In this document: piece by piece, positions 19,736-29,330 of the stretch
Position numbering within the stretch: position 1 is the first letter of the stretch
Layout: the number at the start of each line of letters is the position of its first letter
NCBI GenBank assembly: GCA_905221605.1
Contig: CAJNDS010002124.1
Coordinates: 1,392,421 to 1,456,420 of the forward strand
Source: Symbiodinium natans
Lineage: Eukaryota; Sar; Dinophyceae; Suessiales; Symbiodiniaceae
DNA length: 64,000 nt
Direction of reading: 5' to 3'
Program-made: the position numbers and the translations under genes
Notes under the pieces: model-generated
What the model was told of the DNA's origin: nothing
The model's input: the letters and a program-made list of their open reading frames with translations, nothing else
Databases searched by the model: none

Positions 19736-19948
19736 ATTTACCCAAATCCCGACACCCGCATAAAATCACGGGGACCCCACACCCCAAAGGAACAGGGATA
19801 ATGCTTGAGGGACTGGGACTGTCTATCTTAACACGTTCTGCAAGGATTGAGGTTTTAATTACGGTTTTTGGTCCGATGTTACAGCCCCATGTTGCAAACG
19901 TTTGCGGCGCTAGGTCTCAAGACAAAAGCAAACAAAGAACACTCAGCT
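19736..19948 (+). CDS. Long open coding-like segment
   Basis: After ctgtaacag one frame is open for about 70 codons, including GIMLEGLGLSILTRSARIEV and LITVFGPMLQPHVANVCGA. Internal splice sites (aacag at ~19793, gtttta at ~19850) may restrict it. Confidence 0.45.
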
Positions 19949-20201
19949 CCTGAACCTTACGCAGATGGACATAGGGTTCAGAGTTGAGGGGTTCGAGTTT
20001 GGGGTTTACCGACCTCCCCCCCTCCCCCTCCCTCCCCCCCCCCAAACCCTTATGATTTTATTCGGTAAAGCAAGGCACGCACGTAAGGCTAAGAAGAAGT
20101 AGTCAGTTTGGCCCAACACATAGTCTGCGGACTTGGCGCTAGGGCCGCTAAACAACCCCCATAATACAAGGTAGTGGGAGGTCTCCGGTAAACCCCTCAA
20201 C

Positions 20202-20358
20202 TATATAATACAGGGGTCGGAATAATAGCTAATAAATTTCCCTTATGGTCTCTTTGTAGTTATACTAGAATAACTCCCACAACATCCAAAAACCCTATGC
20301 CCTCAACCCTAAGCCCTCAACCGTAAACCCTCTATTCTAATTGTTTACGCCCCTAGAT
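20202..20358 (+). mobile_element. CGGAATAATT-family element, copy 2
   Basis: ataatacaggggtcggaata ... cccttatggtctctttgtagt ... ctattctaattgtttacgcc; it contains a short telomeric insertion. Confidence 0.6.
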
Positions 20359-20377
20359 GAAACCTGTTTCTGGAAAG

Positions 20378-20417
20378 GAGCGCGCGCGCGTCCCGGCGTG
20401 GGACCGAGATGGTTCAG
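20378..20417 (+). CDS. Short coding exon, variant telomeric donor
   Basis: Acceptor tctggaaag; phase 0 frame ERARVPAWDRDGS; donor GTTTCAGGG. Confidence 0.55.
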
Positions 20418-20487
20418 GTTTCAGGGTTCAGGGTTTAGGGTTTAGGGTTCAGGGTTCAGGGTTCAGGGTTTAGGGTTTAGGGTTTAG

Positions 20488-20610
20488 GGTTGGGGGGCTC
20501 TTCAAGTGGGTTCATTGGGTCGAAGGGTTTGGGGTTCGCTTTGTCATTGCGCCAACTTGTTTCCGTCTCAAGGGGGCGAGGGGGAAAAGAGCTGGCTGCT
20601 TGCAACTGCC
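20488..20610 (+). CDS. Coding exon with telomeric acceptor
   Basis: Starts right after GGGTTTAG|; frame LGGSSSGFIGSKGLGFALSL then RQLVSVSRGRGGKELAACNC. The 3' edge is approximate. Confidence 0.6.
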
Positions 20611-20676
20611 CAAAACCTACAACTAAACCCTAAAACCCTAAAAACCCTAAACTCGAAGTCCTAAACCCACTTGTAG

Positions 20677-20750
20677 TGATCTTGAGTCCTCCTCGCCTTG
20701 AGGTGAGCACCGAATCCTTGGCAGGCGGGGCGCTCCCACTTCCCCCCTAA
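20677..20750 (+). CDS. Coding exon
   Basis: After cacttgtag; frame ILSPPRLE then VSTESLAGGALPLPP. An internal gtgagc after LE is a consensus donor, so the exon may stop at 20702. Confidence 0.5.
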
Positions 20751-20890
20751 AGCCTAGACCCCAAACCCCAAACCCCAAACCCCAAACCCTAAGCCCTAAA
20801 CCCTAAACCCTAAACCCTAAACCCTAAACCCAGGGTTTCTGGTTAAGACTTTGGGGTTTAGAGTAATCCCTTAAGGCCCGAACCTCTTAG

Positions 20891-20949
20891 GCGATGTTTC
20901 GTGATGCGAAGGATAGGAGATCCGTAGTCTGCTTCCAAGCGGGCTAAGA
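20891..20949 (+). CDS. Coding exon
   Basis: Acceptor cgaacctcttag; frame AMFRDAKDRRSVVCFQAG. An alternative frame ends at gtagtc. Confidence 0.45.
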
Positions 20950-21123
20950 CAAAGGAGTGAGGGTTTCGGGCTTGGGCTCTCTGTCCTTACAAGTCTCTAT
21001 CCCTGTATCCAAGAGTCGCCCCATGCCGAATGGAGCCCCCCCAAACCCGAAAATCCCCAAACCCCAAACCCGTTACCCCAAACCCCAAACCCTAAACCCC
21101 AAACCCTAAACCACTGGAACCAG

Positions 21124-21194
21124 TAGCCTTCTGAAGCCGACCTCTACCCTGACACCGTGGACCCCTGCCGGAACTTTCCAGGCGATGGATGCCA
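21124..21194 (+). CDS. Coding exon with telomeric donor
   Basis: Acceptor tggaaccag; frame SLLKPTSTLTPWTPAGTFQA then MDA; donor GTTTAGGC. Confidence 0.6.
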
Positions 21195-21350
21195 GTTTAG
21201 GCATAAACCCTAAACACTGGACCCTATACCCTAAACCCAAGGCCCAGTCCCTAAAAGGGAGTAGGTGAGGGTGGTTTTGCCGCCTGAGACGGCGTGGGGA
21301 AAAAAAAAGTGTTTAGGGTTGAGGGTTGAGGGTTGAGGGTTTAGGTTTAG

Positions 21351-21417
21351 GGTACGAAGCTGTCGAAGCGATTCCGCATCCCAACCTTCACAGCTTCTGC
21401 ACCAAATCACAACCACA
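21351..21417 (+). CDS. Coding exon with telomeric acceptor
   Basis: Begins in phase 0 right after GGTTTAG|: GTKLSKRFRIPTFTASAPNH. The donor is unclear. Confidence 0.55.
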
Positions 21418-21489
21418 CCTGAGCCCGAAACCTTAAACCCTAAAACCTTAAACCCTAAAAACAGCCCAAAATCTAAACCCTAAACCCTT

Positions 21490-21585
21490 TACCCTAAACC
21501 CTAAACCCTAAACCCTAAACCCTAAACCCTAAACCCTAAACCCTAAACCCTAAACCCTAAACCCTAAACCCTAAACCCTAAACCC
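21490..21585. repeat. CCCTAAA array
   Basis: About fourteen perfect units. Confidence 0.95.
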
Positions 21586-21614
21586 CCCAAAAAACCCTAA
21601 ACAAGCAGCCCCAG

Positions 21615-21710
21615 ATTCTGGCGATCTGCATGCCGTCGTGGATCTGCCAGGGGCTTGGGTGGTTTCAAGCGGCGGGGTTTCGGTCCTCGGCTTTACTCAA
21701 AGGCTCCAAT
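21615..21710 (+). CDS. Coding exon
   Basis: Acceptor gcagccccag; phase 0 frame ILAICMPSWICQGLGWFQAA then GFRSSALLKGS. It meets a dispersed element at ~21711. Confidence 0.5.
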
Positions 21711-21795
21711 GTCGTTCCTTCTTGGGTTAGTTATAGGGGATTCCAGTATACTACCCCGAAAAGGTACTACATAGGAGCCTTTGGGTCGTGTTCCT
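21711..21795 (+). mobile_element. GTACTACATAGG-family element, copy 1
   Basis: gggttagttataggggattc ... ccgaaaaggtactacatagg. It is shared with 28895-28970 and 61254-61330. Confidence 0.55.
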
Positions 21796-21804
21796 ACAGG
21801 GGTT

Positions 21805-21928
21805 TACAGGGTGGGGCCCCCTTACTATACTAACTGTAGTTAAGGGACTTATAACCTAACTTAGGGTCCTTATAACCCAATTTAGGGCCCTTATGACTCT
21901 ACTTATAACTAGGGGGCCCCACCCTGTA
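21805..21928. mobile_element. 124-bp MITE-like element with perfect 17-bp TIRs
   Basis: tacagggtggggccccc (21805-21821) is the exact reverse complement of 21912-21928. A diverged copy in the opposite orientation lies at 22609-22820. Confidence 0.8.
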
Positions 21929-22185
21929 GGGTTTAGAGTTTAGACAGGTTTGAGGATTTATAGGGGTTTCAGGTTTAGGGCTTAGGGTTGGTTTGGGACG
22001 TATGGCTTTGGGTTTGGGGTTTTGGGTTTTGGACTTTGGGTTTGGGGATTCGGATACAGGGGGGGCTTATAAAACCCCAAACCCTAAACCCTAAACCCTA
22101 CACGCCTAATAGGGACTTTGGGGGAGTTTAGGGGTGTTCAGTTCAGGGTTCAAGGTCGCAGCTTATTTGTTCACGCCTTTTTTAG

Positions 22186-22238
22186 GTTCCGGGAAGTGTT
22201 GATCAGCAGAGTGCCTTCTCCCCTGCGAAGCGACAGAG
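22186..22238 (+). CDS. Coding exon
   Basis: Acceptor acgccttttttag; frame FREVLISRVPSPLRSDR; donor gtgagg. Confidence 0.65.
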
Positions 22239-22525
22239 GTGAGGGTGGGGGGGTCCTGCCTACCCTAAACCCTAAACCCTAAACCCTAAACCCTAAACCC
22301 TAAACCCTAAACCAAGTGCCCTTGACTCCAACCGGGTAGTCTGACTTGAGCTTGCTTGGGCCTTAAGCACGATATAGCCCTGTTAGCCCGTAGAATGCTG
22401 ATTTAGGGTTGAGTAAAGGGCTTATAACACCCTAAGCCTTACCTCCTAATTCCTAGGGTTTAGTTAAGCTTTACGGTTTATGGCTAAATTAAGTCAAGCC
22501 CATATTCTTAGGGTCCTTCCCCGAG

Positions 22526-22597
22526 CTGTGCATGCACACCTCGTCTTTCTTTGGTGCCATGCTCTGCTTAGATCACTTCTGCACACACTGCCGAAAG
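22526..22597 (+). CDS. Coding exon, Cys/His-rich
   Basis: 24 codons, phase 0-0: LCMHTSSFFGAMLCLDHFCT then HCRK. Acceptor cttccccgag, donor gttagc. The closely spaced C/H residues could bind metal, but the sample is too short to assign. Confidence 0.6.
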
Positions 22598-22608
22598 GTT
22601 AGCCCTAT

Positions 22609-22820
22609 AAACCCTGCAAGGATGGGCCCCCCCTAGCTAGAAGTAGAGCTATAAGGACACTAAGTTGGGTTATATAAGGATCCGAACTTAAGCTATAGGG
22701 TCTCTTATAGCTAGTATAGAAAAGGGGGCTCCTCCACATAAGGATCCTAACTTAAGCAATGAGGTCCCTTAACCATACTTAGTATAGTAAGGGGGGGGGG
22801 GGGGGGGGGCGCCTTGTAAA
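22609..22820. mobile_element. Inverted, diverged copy of the 21805 element
   Basis: taaaccctgcaaggatgggccccc ... tagtatagtaagggg ... ttgtaaaccc parallels the reverse complement of 21805-21928, with extra internal sequence and a long G tract. Confidence 0.55.
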
Positions 22821-22833
22821 CCCCTCGAACCAG

Positions 22834-22893
22834 CTTGCCGAGGCAGGGCGCCGTCCGCGCCGTGTCCTTTGCGGCAGCCTCGGGCGAGTTTAC
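22834..22893 (+). CDS. Coding exon
   Basis: Acceptor ctcgaaccag; frame LPRQGAVRAVSFAAASGEFT. The 3' edge is uncertain. Confidence 0.5.
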
Positions 22894-22960
22894 CACCCTA
22901 AGCCCTAAACTCGAAACCCTAAACCCTAAACCCTAAACCCCAAACCCTAACCCTAAACCC

Positions 22961-23014
22961 TTTCTTGGATTATGATACTATCATGCTGGGCCACCGACGG
23001 TCGCATCTCTAGGT
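22961..23014 (+). CDS. Possible coding exon
   Basis: Frame LSWIMILSCWATDGRISR ends at donor gtagaa. No acceptor AG is visible. Confidence 0.4.
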
Positions 23015-23207
23015 AGAAAAGTACATCTCGGAGCGCCGAGATTGAGCAATCACCCGATACACCTTATACGCCTTTAGACAGTCACCTCCTAACTGTCAGC
23101 AAGTACTGCTCTCGGTGTGATTTTTTTTTGTTGGGGGTGGGGGGTTTAGGGGCAGGGCGTCTACATTGGGTAATCGCACTTTGGGGCAGTCGCGTTCCGG
23201 CTTTTAG

Positions 23208-23273
23208 CAGTTTCGATTTTGAAAGGCAAGCCTCTCCTTGAAAGAGACGGTCCCAAACATCAGCGCCCGGAAG
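23208..23273 (+). CDS. Coding exon
   Basis: Acceptor tccggcttttag; frame VSILKGKPLLERDGPKHQRP; donor gtatcg. Confidence 0.65.
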
Positions 23274-23390
23274 GTATCGAATGGGGCGTAGTGTTTATAG
23301 CTTAGGGACAAGGTGCCTTGAAACCGAAACCTATACCCTACACCTTAAACTAAGGGCTTCAGGGCCCCGTGAGCCCTTTTTTTGGGCCAG

Positions 23391-23426
23391 CTCGAAGCCA
23401 CTAAGCCCCTTGTAGAGCCAGCCAAA
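23391..23426 (+). CDS. Short coding exon
   Basis: Acceptor ttttgggccag; frame LEATKPLVEPAK. Confidence 0.4.
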
Positions 23427-24240
23427 TGACGCATGCTGAATGACGCGGAGGGTCCATCTGTGTTTAGGGTTTAGGGATTAGGGTTTAGGGTGTAGGGTTT
23501 ATGAAATGCGGCACCCAAGAAACCCCCTTCAACCCCAAACCCTCCTCGAGTTCAAACCCAAAACTCCATAAAACCTTCTCGAACTCGTGCTTAAGCCTGG
23601 AAACCTGCATAACCCCATAGGGTTAAGGCGGTTTAGGGTATCGGGTTTGTGAGGTCTAAGGGGAGCTACATTGGGGGTTTACGAAATAAGGGTTTTTTGT
23701 AGTAAGGACCCCGAGAAGCTACCCTTAATTTCAGAAACCCCCACATGGTCCCTTAATATGGTCCCTTACCCCTTGAATCAAGGGATGAAGACTTGTACCC
23801 CCAAGGTTGTACCCCTAAAGCCTCCCCTTAATAATTATTCTCCTACTATGGCCTTATTGTCCCCTAGGTATCTTTTAAAAAGGGTCCCCAAAACCCAAGG
23901 GTACAAACCCTAAACCCTGCACCCTAAACCCTAAACCCTAAACCCTAAACCCTAAACCCTAAACCCTAAACCTTAAGGTTCCAAGGTCTAACCCCTAGAT
24001 TGAAGTATGGGCCCTTCAGTTCGGGATGTTTGTGAGGGGTATAGAAGACTGCCCACATAAAAGGTCCGTAGTAGGGGTGCTGCAGGGTTTCGCCCTAAAC
24101 CCTAAACCCTAAACCCTACACCCTAAACCCTAAAAAACCCTAAGCCCCAAACCCTGAACCTTGAACCCTAAACCCAAAACGCAAAACCCTAAACCCTCAG
24201 AAGCCCATGCTATGCCCTTCTTGACCCTCTGAGAGCTTAG

Positions 24241-24335
24241 AGCCTCCAAACTGCACCCTTTCATGGCGGCGCGAGCCTACACTGCGCCATCCATCTTCAT
24301 GACCAAACCCTGCAAACCCTACACCCACCCTTCGG
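24241..24335 (+). CDS. Coding exon with telomeric donor
   Basis: Acceptor gagagcttag; frame ASKLHPFMAARAYTAPSIFM then TKPCKPYTHPS; donor GTTTAGGG. Confidence 0.6.
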
Positions 24336-24432
24336 GTTTAGGGTTTAGGGTTTAGGGTTTAGGGTTTAGGGTTTAGGGTTTAGGGTTTAGGGTTTAGGGT
24401 TTAGGGTTTAGGGTTTAGGGTTTAGGGTTTAG
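24336..24432 (+). repeat. TTTAGGG array
   Basis: About thirteen perfect units starting at the donor of exon 24241. Confidence 0.95.
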
Positions 24433-24439
24433 CGTTCAG

Positions 24440-24512
24440 GCCCACAAGCAAAAGCTTCAAGCGGCGTGGGCCTTCCGAGGTCCCAGGGCGCACGCCTCCA
24501 GTGAGCGGCTCG
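24440..24512 (+). CDS. Coding exon
   Basis: Acceptor tttagcgttcag; phase 0 frame AHKQKLQAAWAFRGPRAHAS; donor gtaccc. Confidence 0.6.
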
Positions 24513-24850
24513 GTACCCTAAAGGCTGGGTTTAGGGTTTAGGGTGTAGGGTTTAGGGTTTAGGGTTTAGGGTTTAGGGTTTAGGGTTTAGGGTTAGGGTT
24601 CAGGGTTCAGGGTTGAGGGTTCAGGGTTCAGGGTTCAGGGCTAGGGTTCAGGGTTCAGGGTTCAGGGTTCAGGGTTCAGGGTTTAGGGTTTAGGGTTTAG
24701 GGTTTAGGGTTTAGGGTTCAGGAAGTGTTCCCTGGTATATTGCGGGAATTCCGTCCGAAAATGCCTGTACTCTTTTTGGGGGAGTCTCTTAATACAGATT
24801 ATATTTTTCGGGCATATTGTAAGGGGCACCCCTTTTTTTGGGTTAAACAG

Positions 24851-24968
24851 ACCAAGCCCCGCATCTGCAATGGAGCCCGCTACGATGTTGCTGGCTTTAG
24901 CCGAATCAGCGCTTCGCAAAAGCGAAGCCCTCTCTGAATTCGCTCCCGTGGGTGCTGGAAGGACCTGG
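24851..24968 (+). CDS. Coding exon
   Basis: Acceptor gttaaacag; frame PSPASAMEPATMLLALAESA then LRKSEALSEFAPVGAGRTW. The donor is uncertain (gtgggt at 24949 or later). Confidence 0.55.
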
Positions 24969-25070
24969 GTTTGGTTTAGGGATGTAACGGTTTAGGGGTT
25001 TAGGGCTTAGGGTTTAGGTGTAGGGTGTAGGGTTCAGGATGTGCAGAGTTTAGGGTCTGAGGGGTTTGAG

Positions 25071-25162
25071 GCCCAGCAGGTGGCATCTTAACACCTCAAT
25101 TCCGACTCTTCTAAGTAGTTTCCGGTCCCGTTTTGGGTTGCATCTGGGGTCTCGGGCGCCCT
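25071..25162 (+). CDS. Coding exon
   Basis: After ggggtttgag; frame PSRWHLNTSIPTLLSSFRSR then FGLHLGSRAP. Confidence 0.45.
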
Positions 25163-25238
25163 GAATGTTTAGAGCACGTTGTGGCCAAAATAATATCCCC
25201 AGGGCTTACCCTAACCCAAAACCCTGAAACCTTTCCAG

Positions 25239-25289
25239 AATCGCCCCGGCCCAGTGCCCGACCGAACAGCCGCACCTGTAGCAACTGAG
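25239..25289 (+). CDS. Coding exon
   Basis: 17 codons, phase 0-0: NRPGPVPDRTAAPVATE. Acceptor acctttccag, donor gttccc. Confidence 0.6.
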
Positions 25290-25559
25290 GTTCCCTTTTT
25301 CATTACCCTAAACCCTAAACTCGACAGCGTGACAGACAATGCCCTCATGGTTTAGGGCTTCAGGGTGTTAAATCTTCCGGCTTTAGGGCTGTAGCGTTTT
25401 AGAGTTTAGTTCTTTAGTGCAGGGCTTTAGGGGATTTGTTGCTCTAAAGTAGGGCCCCTTGCCAGCTGAAGAAGTTTAAGAGGATCATATGGGGTTTTCC
25501 TGTAAGGGTCCCCTCATTTCGGAAATCGGAGTGTTTGTCAGACGGTTCCCAGGCCCCAG

Positions 25560-25610
25560 GCCCGACTTTGTTGAAGACCTGTGGCCCTTTCCAGCTGAGA
25601 TTATGGCAGC
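25560..25610 (+). CDS. Coding exon
   Basis: Acceptor aggccccag; frame PDFVEDLWPFPAEIMAA, running to TAG in front of a TTTCGGG/TTTAGGG array. Confidence 0.5.
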
Positions 25611-25619
25611 TTAGGGTTT

Positions 25620-25715
25620 CGGGTTTAGGGTTTAGGGTTTAGGGTTTAGGGTTTAGGGTTTAGGGTTTAGGGTTTAGGGTTTAGGGTTTAGGGTTTAGGG
25701 TTTAGGGTTTAGGGT
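25620..25715 (+). repeat. TTTAGGG array
   Basis: About thirteen perfect units. Confidence 0.95.
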
Positions 25716-25869
25716 TTCATTCGGGTTTAGGGTTTAGGAAAGCCCCTCTGCTCCCCCCCCCACCTCCCCCCGCCCTCTCCCAAGGGTTTAGGGTTCAGGG
25801 TTTAGGGTTTCGGGGGTCCAGCGTGAGGGGTTTTAGTGAAGGGGTTTAGGGAAAGGGGCCCAACAAGCA

Positions 25870-25985
25870 GGCTGGGGCCCAGAGTAGACCTCCCTTCTTT
25901 TAGGGTTTAGGTTCCTTAGAAGCCCATTACAACCAAAAGGGGCACCCGTTGAATTCCTAGGTGACCCTAGAGTCTAGGAGGTCTC
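25870..25985 (+). mobile_element. GGGCACCC-family element, copy 2
   Basis: cccagagtagacc ... tttagggtttaggttcctta ... aaccaaaaggggcacccgtt ... attcctaggtgaccctagagtct. Confidence 0.6.
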
Positions 25986-26191
25986 ATCTTAACGTTTGCC
26001 GTCTTGGGTCACAAGTAATGACTTTTTGAGGGTCAAGAGCATAGCTCTCGTACCCCTGAACCCACCTGAAACCGGGTTTCGGGCTTAGGGTTAGGATGTA
26101 GGGTTCAGGGAAACCCCTAAGCCCTAAACCCTAAACCCTAAACCCTAAACCCTAAACCCTAAACCCTAAACCCTAAACCCTGGGTCTGAAG

Positions 26192-26281
26192 CACCGCGAA
26201 GTCCTCAACTTCACTTGGCTGTTCGGACCTGCCAAGCGGTCCCTGCCAAGCGCTCGCACAAAGTGCAAATGCAGCGAAGAC
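26192..26281 (+). CDS. Coding exon
   Basis: After gggtctgaag; frame HREVLNFTWLFGPAKRSLPS then ARTKCKCSED. The donor is unclear. Confidence 0.5.
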
Positions 26282-26388
26282 CCTAAGCCCTAAACCCGAT
26301 ACACCCCAACCCTAAACCATAAAGGCCCTAAACCCTGAAATCCTGAAATCCTAAACCCTAATCCCTATAAACCCTAAACGAACCCTAG

Positions 26389-26453
26389 GATCCAGAAGGA
26401 GGTAGGCGAGGCAGAGAGACCCCTACCCCGAGCGCCCAAACCCGGTTGGGATG
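26389..26453 (+). CDS. Coding exon
   Basis: Acceptor acgaaccctag; frame DPEGGRRGRETPTPSAQTRL; donor gtgagg. Confidence 0.6.
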
Positions 26454-26494
26454 GTGAGGTGGTTGGCTGCCTACAGCACTTCAGGGTCTGGTCT

Positions 26495-26600
26495 TTAGGG
26501 TTTAGGGTTTAGGGTTTAGAGTTTAGGGTTTAGGGTTTAGGGTTTAGGGTTTAGGGTTTAGGGTTTAGGGTTTAGGGTTTAGGGTTTAGGGTTTAGGGAT
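26495..26600 (+). repeat. TTTAGGG array
   Basis: About fifteen units with rare variants, ending in GATCAGG units. Confidence 0.95.
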
Positions 26601-26644
26601 CAGGGATCAGGGATCAGGGTCAGCGTTTTCTGCCGTTCTCACAG

Positions 26645-26752
26645 TCCCGTGGACATGCTGAAGCCATCAGTGAGCAAGCGGAAAGAGCACCTGCTGAGCT
26701 TCTTGAGCGACTCGCACGTTTCCTCTTTGCAGGCATGTTGACTCTTCTGAAG
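26645..26752 (+). CDS. Coding exon, helical
   Basis: 36 codons, phase 0-0: SRGHAEAISEQAERAPAELL then ERLARFLFAGMLTLLK. Acceptor ctgccgttctcacag, donor gtaatgtaag. The Ala/Glu/Leu spacing suggests an amphipathic helix. Confidence 0.75.
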
Positions 26753-26771
26753 GTAATGTAAGCTATTCTAG

Positions 26772-26808
26772 GACTGCTCCCTCGAAATCCTTGGCCGTTG
26801 CCGCTTGG
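26772..26808 (+). CDS. Short coding exon
   Basis: Acceptor gctattctag, phase-matched to 26752; frame DCSLEILGRCRL; donor gtttcggg. The intron before it would be only 19 nt, so one of the two edges is probably different. Confidence 0.4.
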
Positions 26809-27187
26809 GTTTCGGGCTTGGGGGGTTAGGGGGTGAATGCTTTTGGTGCTAGAAGTTTAGGTTTCGCGTCAGGGGCCCAAGATTACTTAGGAAGTACGTA
26901 GGTTGCAAAGGTACAAGCCAAGTTATACTCCAAGCTCTACACTGTGGCCCCTGTGCGGGTCCCCTACATATTAGTAAGGGGACGCCTTATTGTAAGGACC
27001 TCAAGAGAACCCGTATTTCAGATACATCACCATATGACTTAGATTCCTACAGTCAATTCCCAGCCCTACTTGTGACACTAAACCCTAAACCCTAAACCCT
27101 AAACCCTAAACCCTAGACGCTAAGACCCTAAGACCCTAAGACCCTAAAACCCTAAGCCCTAAACCCCAAACCCTGGTACTTTCTCAG

Positions 27188-27257
27188 GCCCTTCAGTGCC
27201 CTTCAGTGCCCCTTCTTTGCGCACAAGCCACAAACACAAAAGCTGACCAAAACTCGG
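27188..27257 (+). CDS. Coding exon with telomeric donor
   Basis: Acceptor gtactttctcag; frame ALQCPSVPLLCAQATNTKAD; donor GTTTAGGG. Confidence 0.6.
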
Positions 27258-27338
27258 GTTTAGGGTTTAGGGTTTAGGGTTTAGGGTTTAGGGTTTAGGG
27301 TTTAGGGTTTAGGGTTTCCTGAAAATGGACCCCCCCAG

Positions 27339-27379
27339 ACTACCAACACCAGATACTTAAATACTACAAACACCCGCGG
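27339..27379 (+). CDS. Short coding exon
   Basis: Acceptor gacccccccag; frame TTNTRYLNTTNTR; donor gttcct. Confidence 0.5.
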
Positions 27380-27419
27380 GTTCCTCAGTCCACGCAACCA
27401 AAAGGGGGGGGGTTTTGCG

Positions 27420-27622
27420 GAAGATCGAAGAAGAGGGATCAGAGGGAGAGAGAGGGAGAGAGAGGGAGAGAGAGGGAGAGAAGGAAGAGAGAGAGAAGAG
27501 GGAGAGAGAGGGAGAGAGAGGGAGAGGGAGAGAGAGGGAGAGGGAGGGAGAGGGAGGGAGAGAGAGGGAGAGAGAGGGAGAGGGAGGGAGAGAGAGGGAG
27601 AGAGAGGGAGAGAGAGAGGATT
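27420..27622 (+). repeat. Purine (GAGAGGGA) microsatellite
   Basis: About 200 bp of gagaggga-type units on the + strand. The RE-rich open frame across it is a repeat artefact. Confidence 0.9.
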
Positions 27623-27652
27623 AACCCTAATCCCTAAACGGGGAGTGTCAAG

Positions 27653-27789
27653 AGGATCCAGTTGTCCCTCCGGTCACCTCTCTAACTTATGGCTCCCTTT
27701 CGGGTCACAAAGCCCCAAATCTGGACCCCACGTCGGCGACTGCGGACACATGTCTACCGCCTTGTGCCTTCCAAAACCTACTTCTTGCG
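27653..27789 (+). CDS. Coding exon
   Basis: After gtgtcaag; frame GSSCPSGHLSNLWLPFGSQS then PKSGPHVGDCGHMSTALCLP; donor gttgaa. Confidence 0.55.
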
Positions 27790-27883
27790 GTTGAACACCC
27801 TTAACATTCCTAAACCCAAAACTCTAAACCCTGAACCCTAAACCAAGAACAATGAAAAACAACACCTAAAATGGTACCGTGAG

Positions 27884-27970
27884 CATGCACGAAGGCAGCA
27901 GGGGCCACCTAGTGCTTGCAGCATGAGGTGGCACATCACAGATATGCCACACAAAGCCCTGCCTACCCTT
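27884..27970 (+). CDS. Coding exon
   Basis: After taccgtgag; frame HARRQQGPPSACSMRWHITD then MPHKALP. Confidence 0.45.
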
Positions 27971-28128
27971 AAATTGAAAGCCTAAACCCTACCCTACAAC
28001 CCTACAACCCTAAAGCCCAAACCCTAAACCCCAAACCATAAACCCTAAACCTTAAACCCTAAACCCTAAACCCTAAACCCTGCAGCCCTAGAACCCTACC
28101 ACCGCACCCTGGCTCAAAGCACACGCAG

Positions 28129-28196
28129 AGAGCCGCATCGGACACCCCGGTTCTTTTCGGAGTTCGATCGCTGTTTCCAGGCTCAGGCTCGGGGGG
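28129..28196 (+). CDS. Coding exon with telomeric donor
   Basis: Acceptor gcacacgcag; phase 0 frame RAASDTPVLFGVRSLFPGSG; donor GTTTAGGG. Confidence 0.6.
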
Positions 28197-28599
28197 GTTT
28201 AGGGTTTAGGGTTTCGGGTTTAGGGTTTCGAGTTTAGGGTTTAGGGTTTAGGTGCTCTTCATGAGGGTTTTGGGATCTAAGGGTTTGGGGTTTAGGGTTT
28301 AGGGTTCAGGGTTTAGGGTCTAAGGTCTGCGGGTTTGAGTGGTCGAGGGTTTAGGGTTTCGGGTCTAAGGCTTCAGGGATTTAGGGATTTCGTGGTTTTC
28401 GAGGTTGTTAGGAGTCTAAGAGTTTACGGGCCTTGAAGGGTTTAAGGATCAAGGCACTTAGGGGTTTACGGATTTCATGTGGGAGGGTTTGTTTGCATTT
28501 ATCTATATGTTTTTAAGGCTCTTCTTTGTTTTGTTTTTTTTTTTTTTTTGCGGGGGGGGGGGGGGGGGGCTGTCGTCCTTGACTTTCTGATTTTCACAG

Positions 28600-28628
28600 A
28601 GGCTTTGAGTCATGGTCATGGAAAAAAA
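28600..28628 (+). CDS. Micro-exon
   Basis: Acceptor ctgattttcacag; frame GFESWSWKK; donor gttggg. Confidence 0.45.
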
Positions 28629-28731
28629 GTTGGGGTTTAGGGTTTGAAGTTTAGGGTTTGTGTATGCTAGTCTACCACCCACCCCTCCCCCCCCCCCACC
28701 CCCCTCCCCTATTCCAAAATCCACCCGCCAG

Positions 28732-28770
28732 AACTAAACAACCAGTCTGCCCGAGTCGCCTCTTTATGGG
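28732..28770 (+). CDS. Short coding exon with telomeric donor
   Basis: Acceptor cacccgccag; frame TKQPVCPSRLFM; donor GTTTAGGG. Confidence 0.5.
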
Positions 28771-28878
28771 GTTTAGGGTTTAGGGTTTAGGGTTTAGGGT
28801 TTAGGGTTTAGGGTTTAGGGTTTAGGGTTTAGGGTTTAGGGTTTAGGGTTTAGGGTTTAGGGTTTAGGGTTTAGGGTT
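28771..28878 (+). repeat. TTTAGGG array
   Basis: About fifteen units starting at the exon donor. Confidence 0.95.
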
Positions 28879-28894
28879 GAGGGCTCTCCTCGGT

Positions 28895-28970
28895 GGTTAT
28901 AAGGGGATGAATATACAACTACACCCCAAAAAGGTACTGCATAGGAGCCTTTAGGGTTCATGGTTGTAGG
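28895..28970 (+). mobile_element. GTACTACATAGG-family element, copy 2
   Basis: ggttataaggggat ... ccaaaaaggtactgcatagg. Confidence 0.5.
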
Positions 28971-29066
28971 GTTTAGGGAATTCGGGGTTTTGGGGTTAGG
29001 GTTTGCGTTTCTACAGTTTTAGGGGTCGTAGGGTTTAGGGTTTAGGGTTTAGGATTTAGGGTTTAG

Positions 29067-29130
29067 AGTTCAACGTGAACCTGCAAAGGGCTCTCCGCGG
29101 TCCATACACCATGGATTGTGGTCGCACGGG
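29067..29130 (+). CDS. Coding exon with telomeric acceptor
   Basis: Starts after GGGTTTAG|; frame FNVNLQRALRGPYTMDCGRT; donor gtagat. Confidence 0.6.
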
Positions 29131-29244
29131 GTAGATGGTCCCAACATCCAGTCCCCAATCCCTGCCCCCTAAAGCCTGACAACCGAAACCCTAAACCCTA
29201 AACCCCAAACCCTAAACCCTAAACCCTGAGTCCCGCTGAGTTAG

Positions 29245-29330
29245 GGGTGTCGGGCGGGCTCATCTCACGGAAGGCTTCCCCGCGGCAAATCTTCGACCAG
29301 CAAAAACATCGGAAGAGGCTGCGGGCTCCA
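29245..29330 (+). CDS. Coding exon
   Basis: Acceptor cgctgagttag; frame VSGGLISRKASPRQIFDQQK then HRKRLRAP; donor gtactt. Confidence 0.65.

Noticed and set aside
27415-27624. Glu/Arg-rich protein
   Set aside because: It is a purine microsatellite translation (REREGE repeats).
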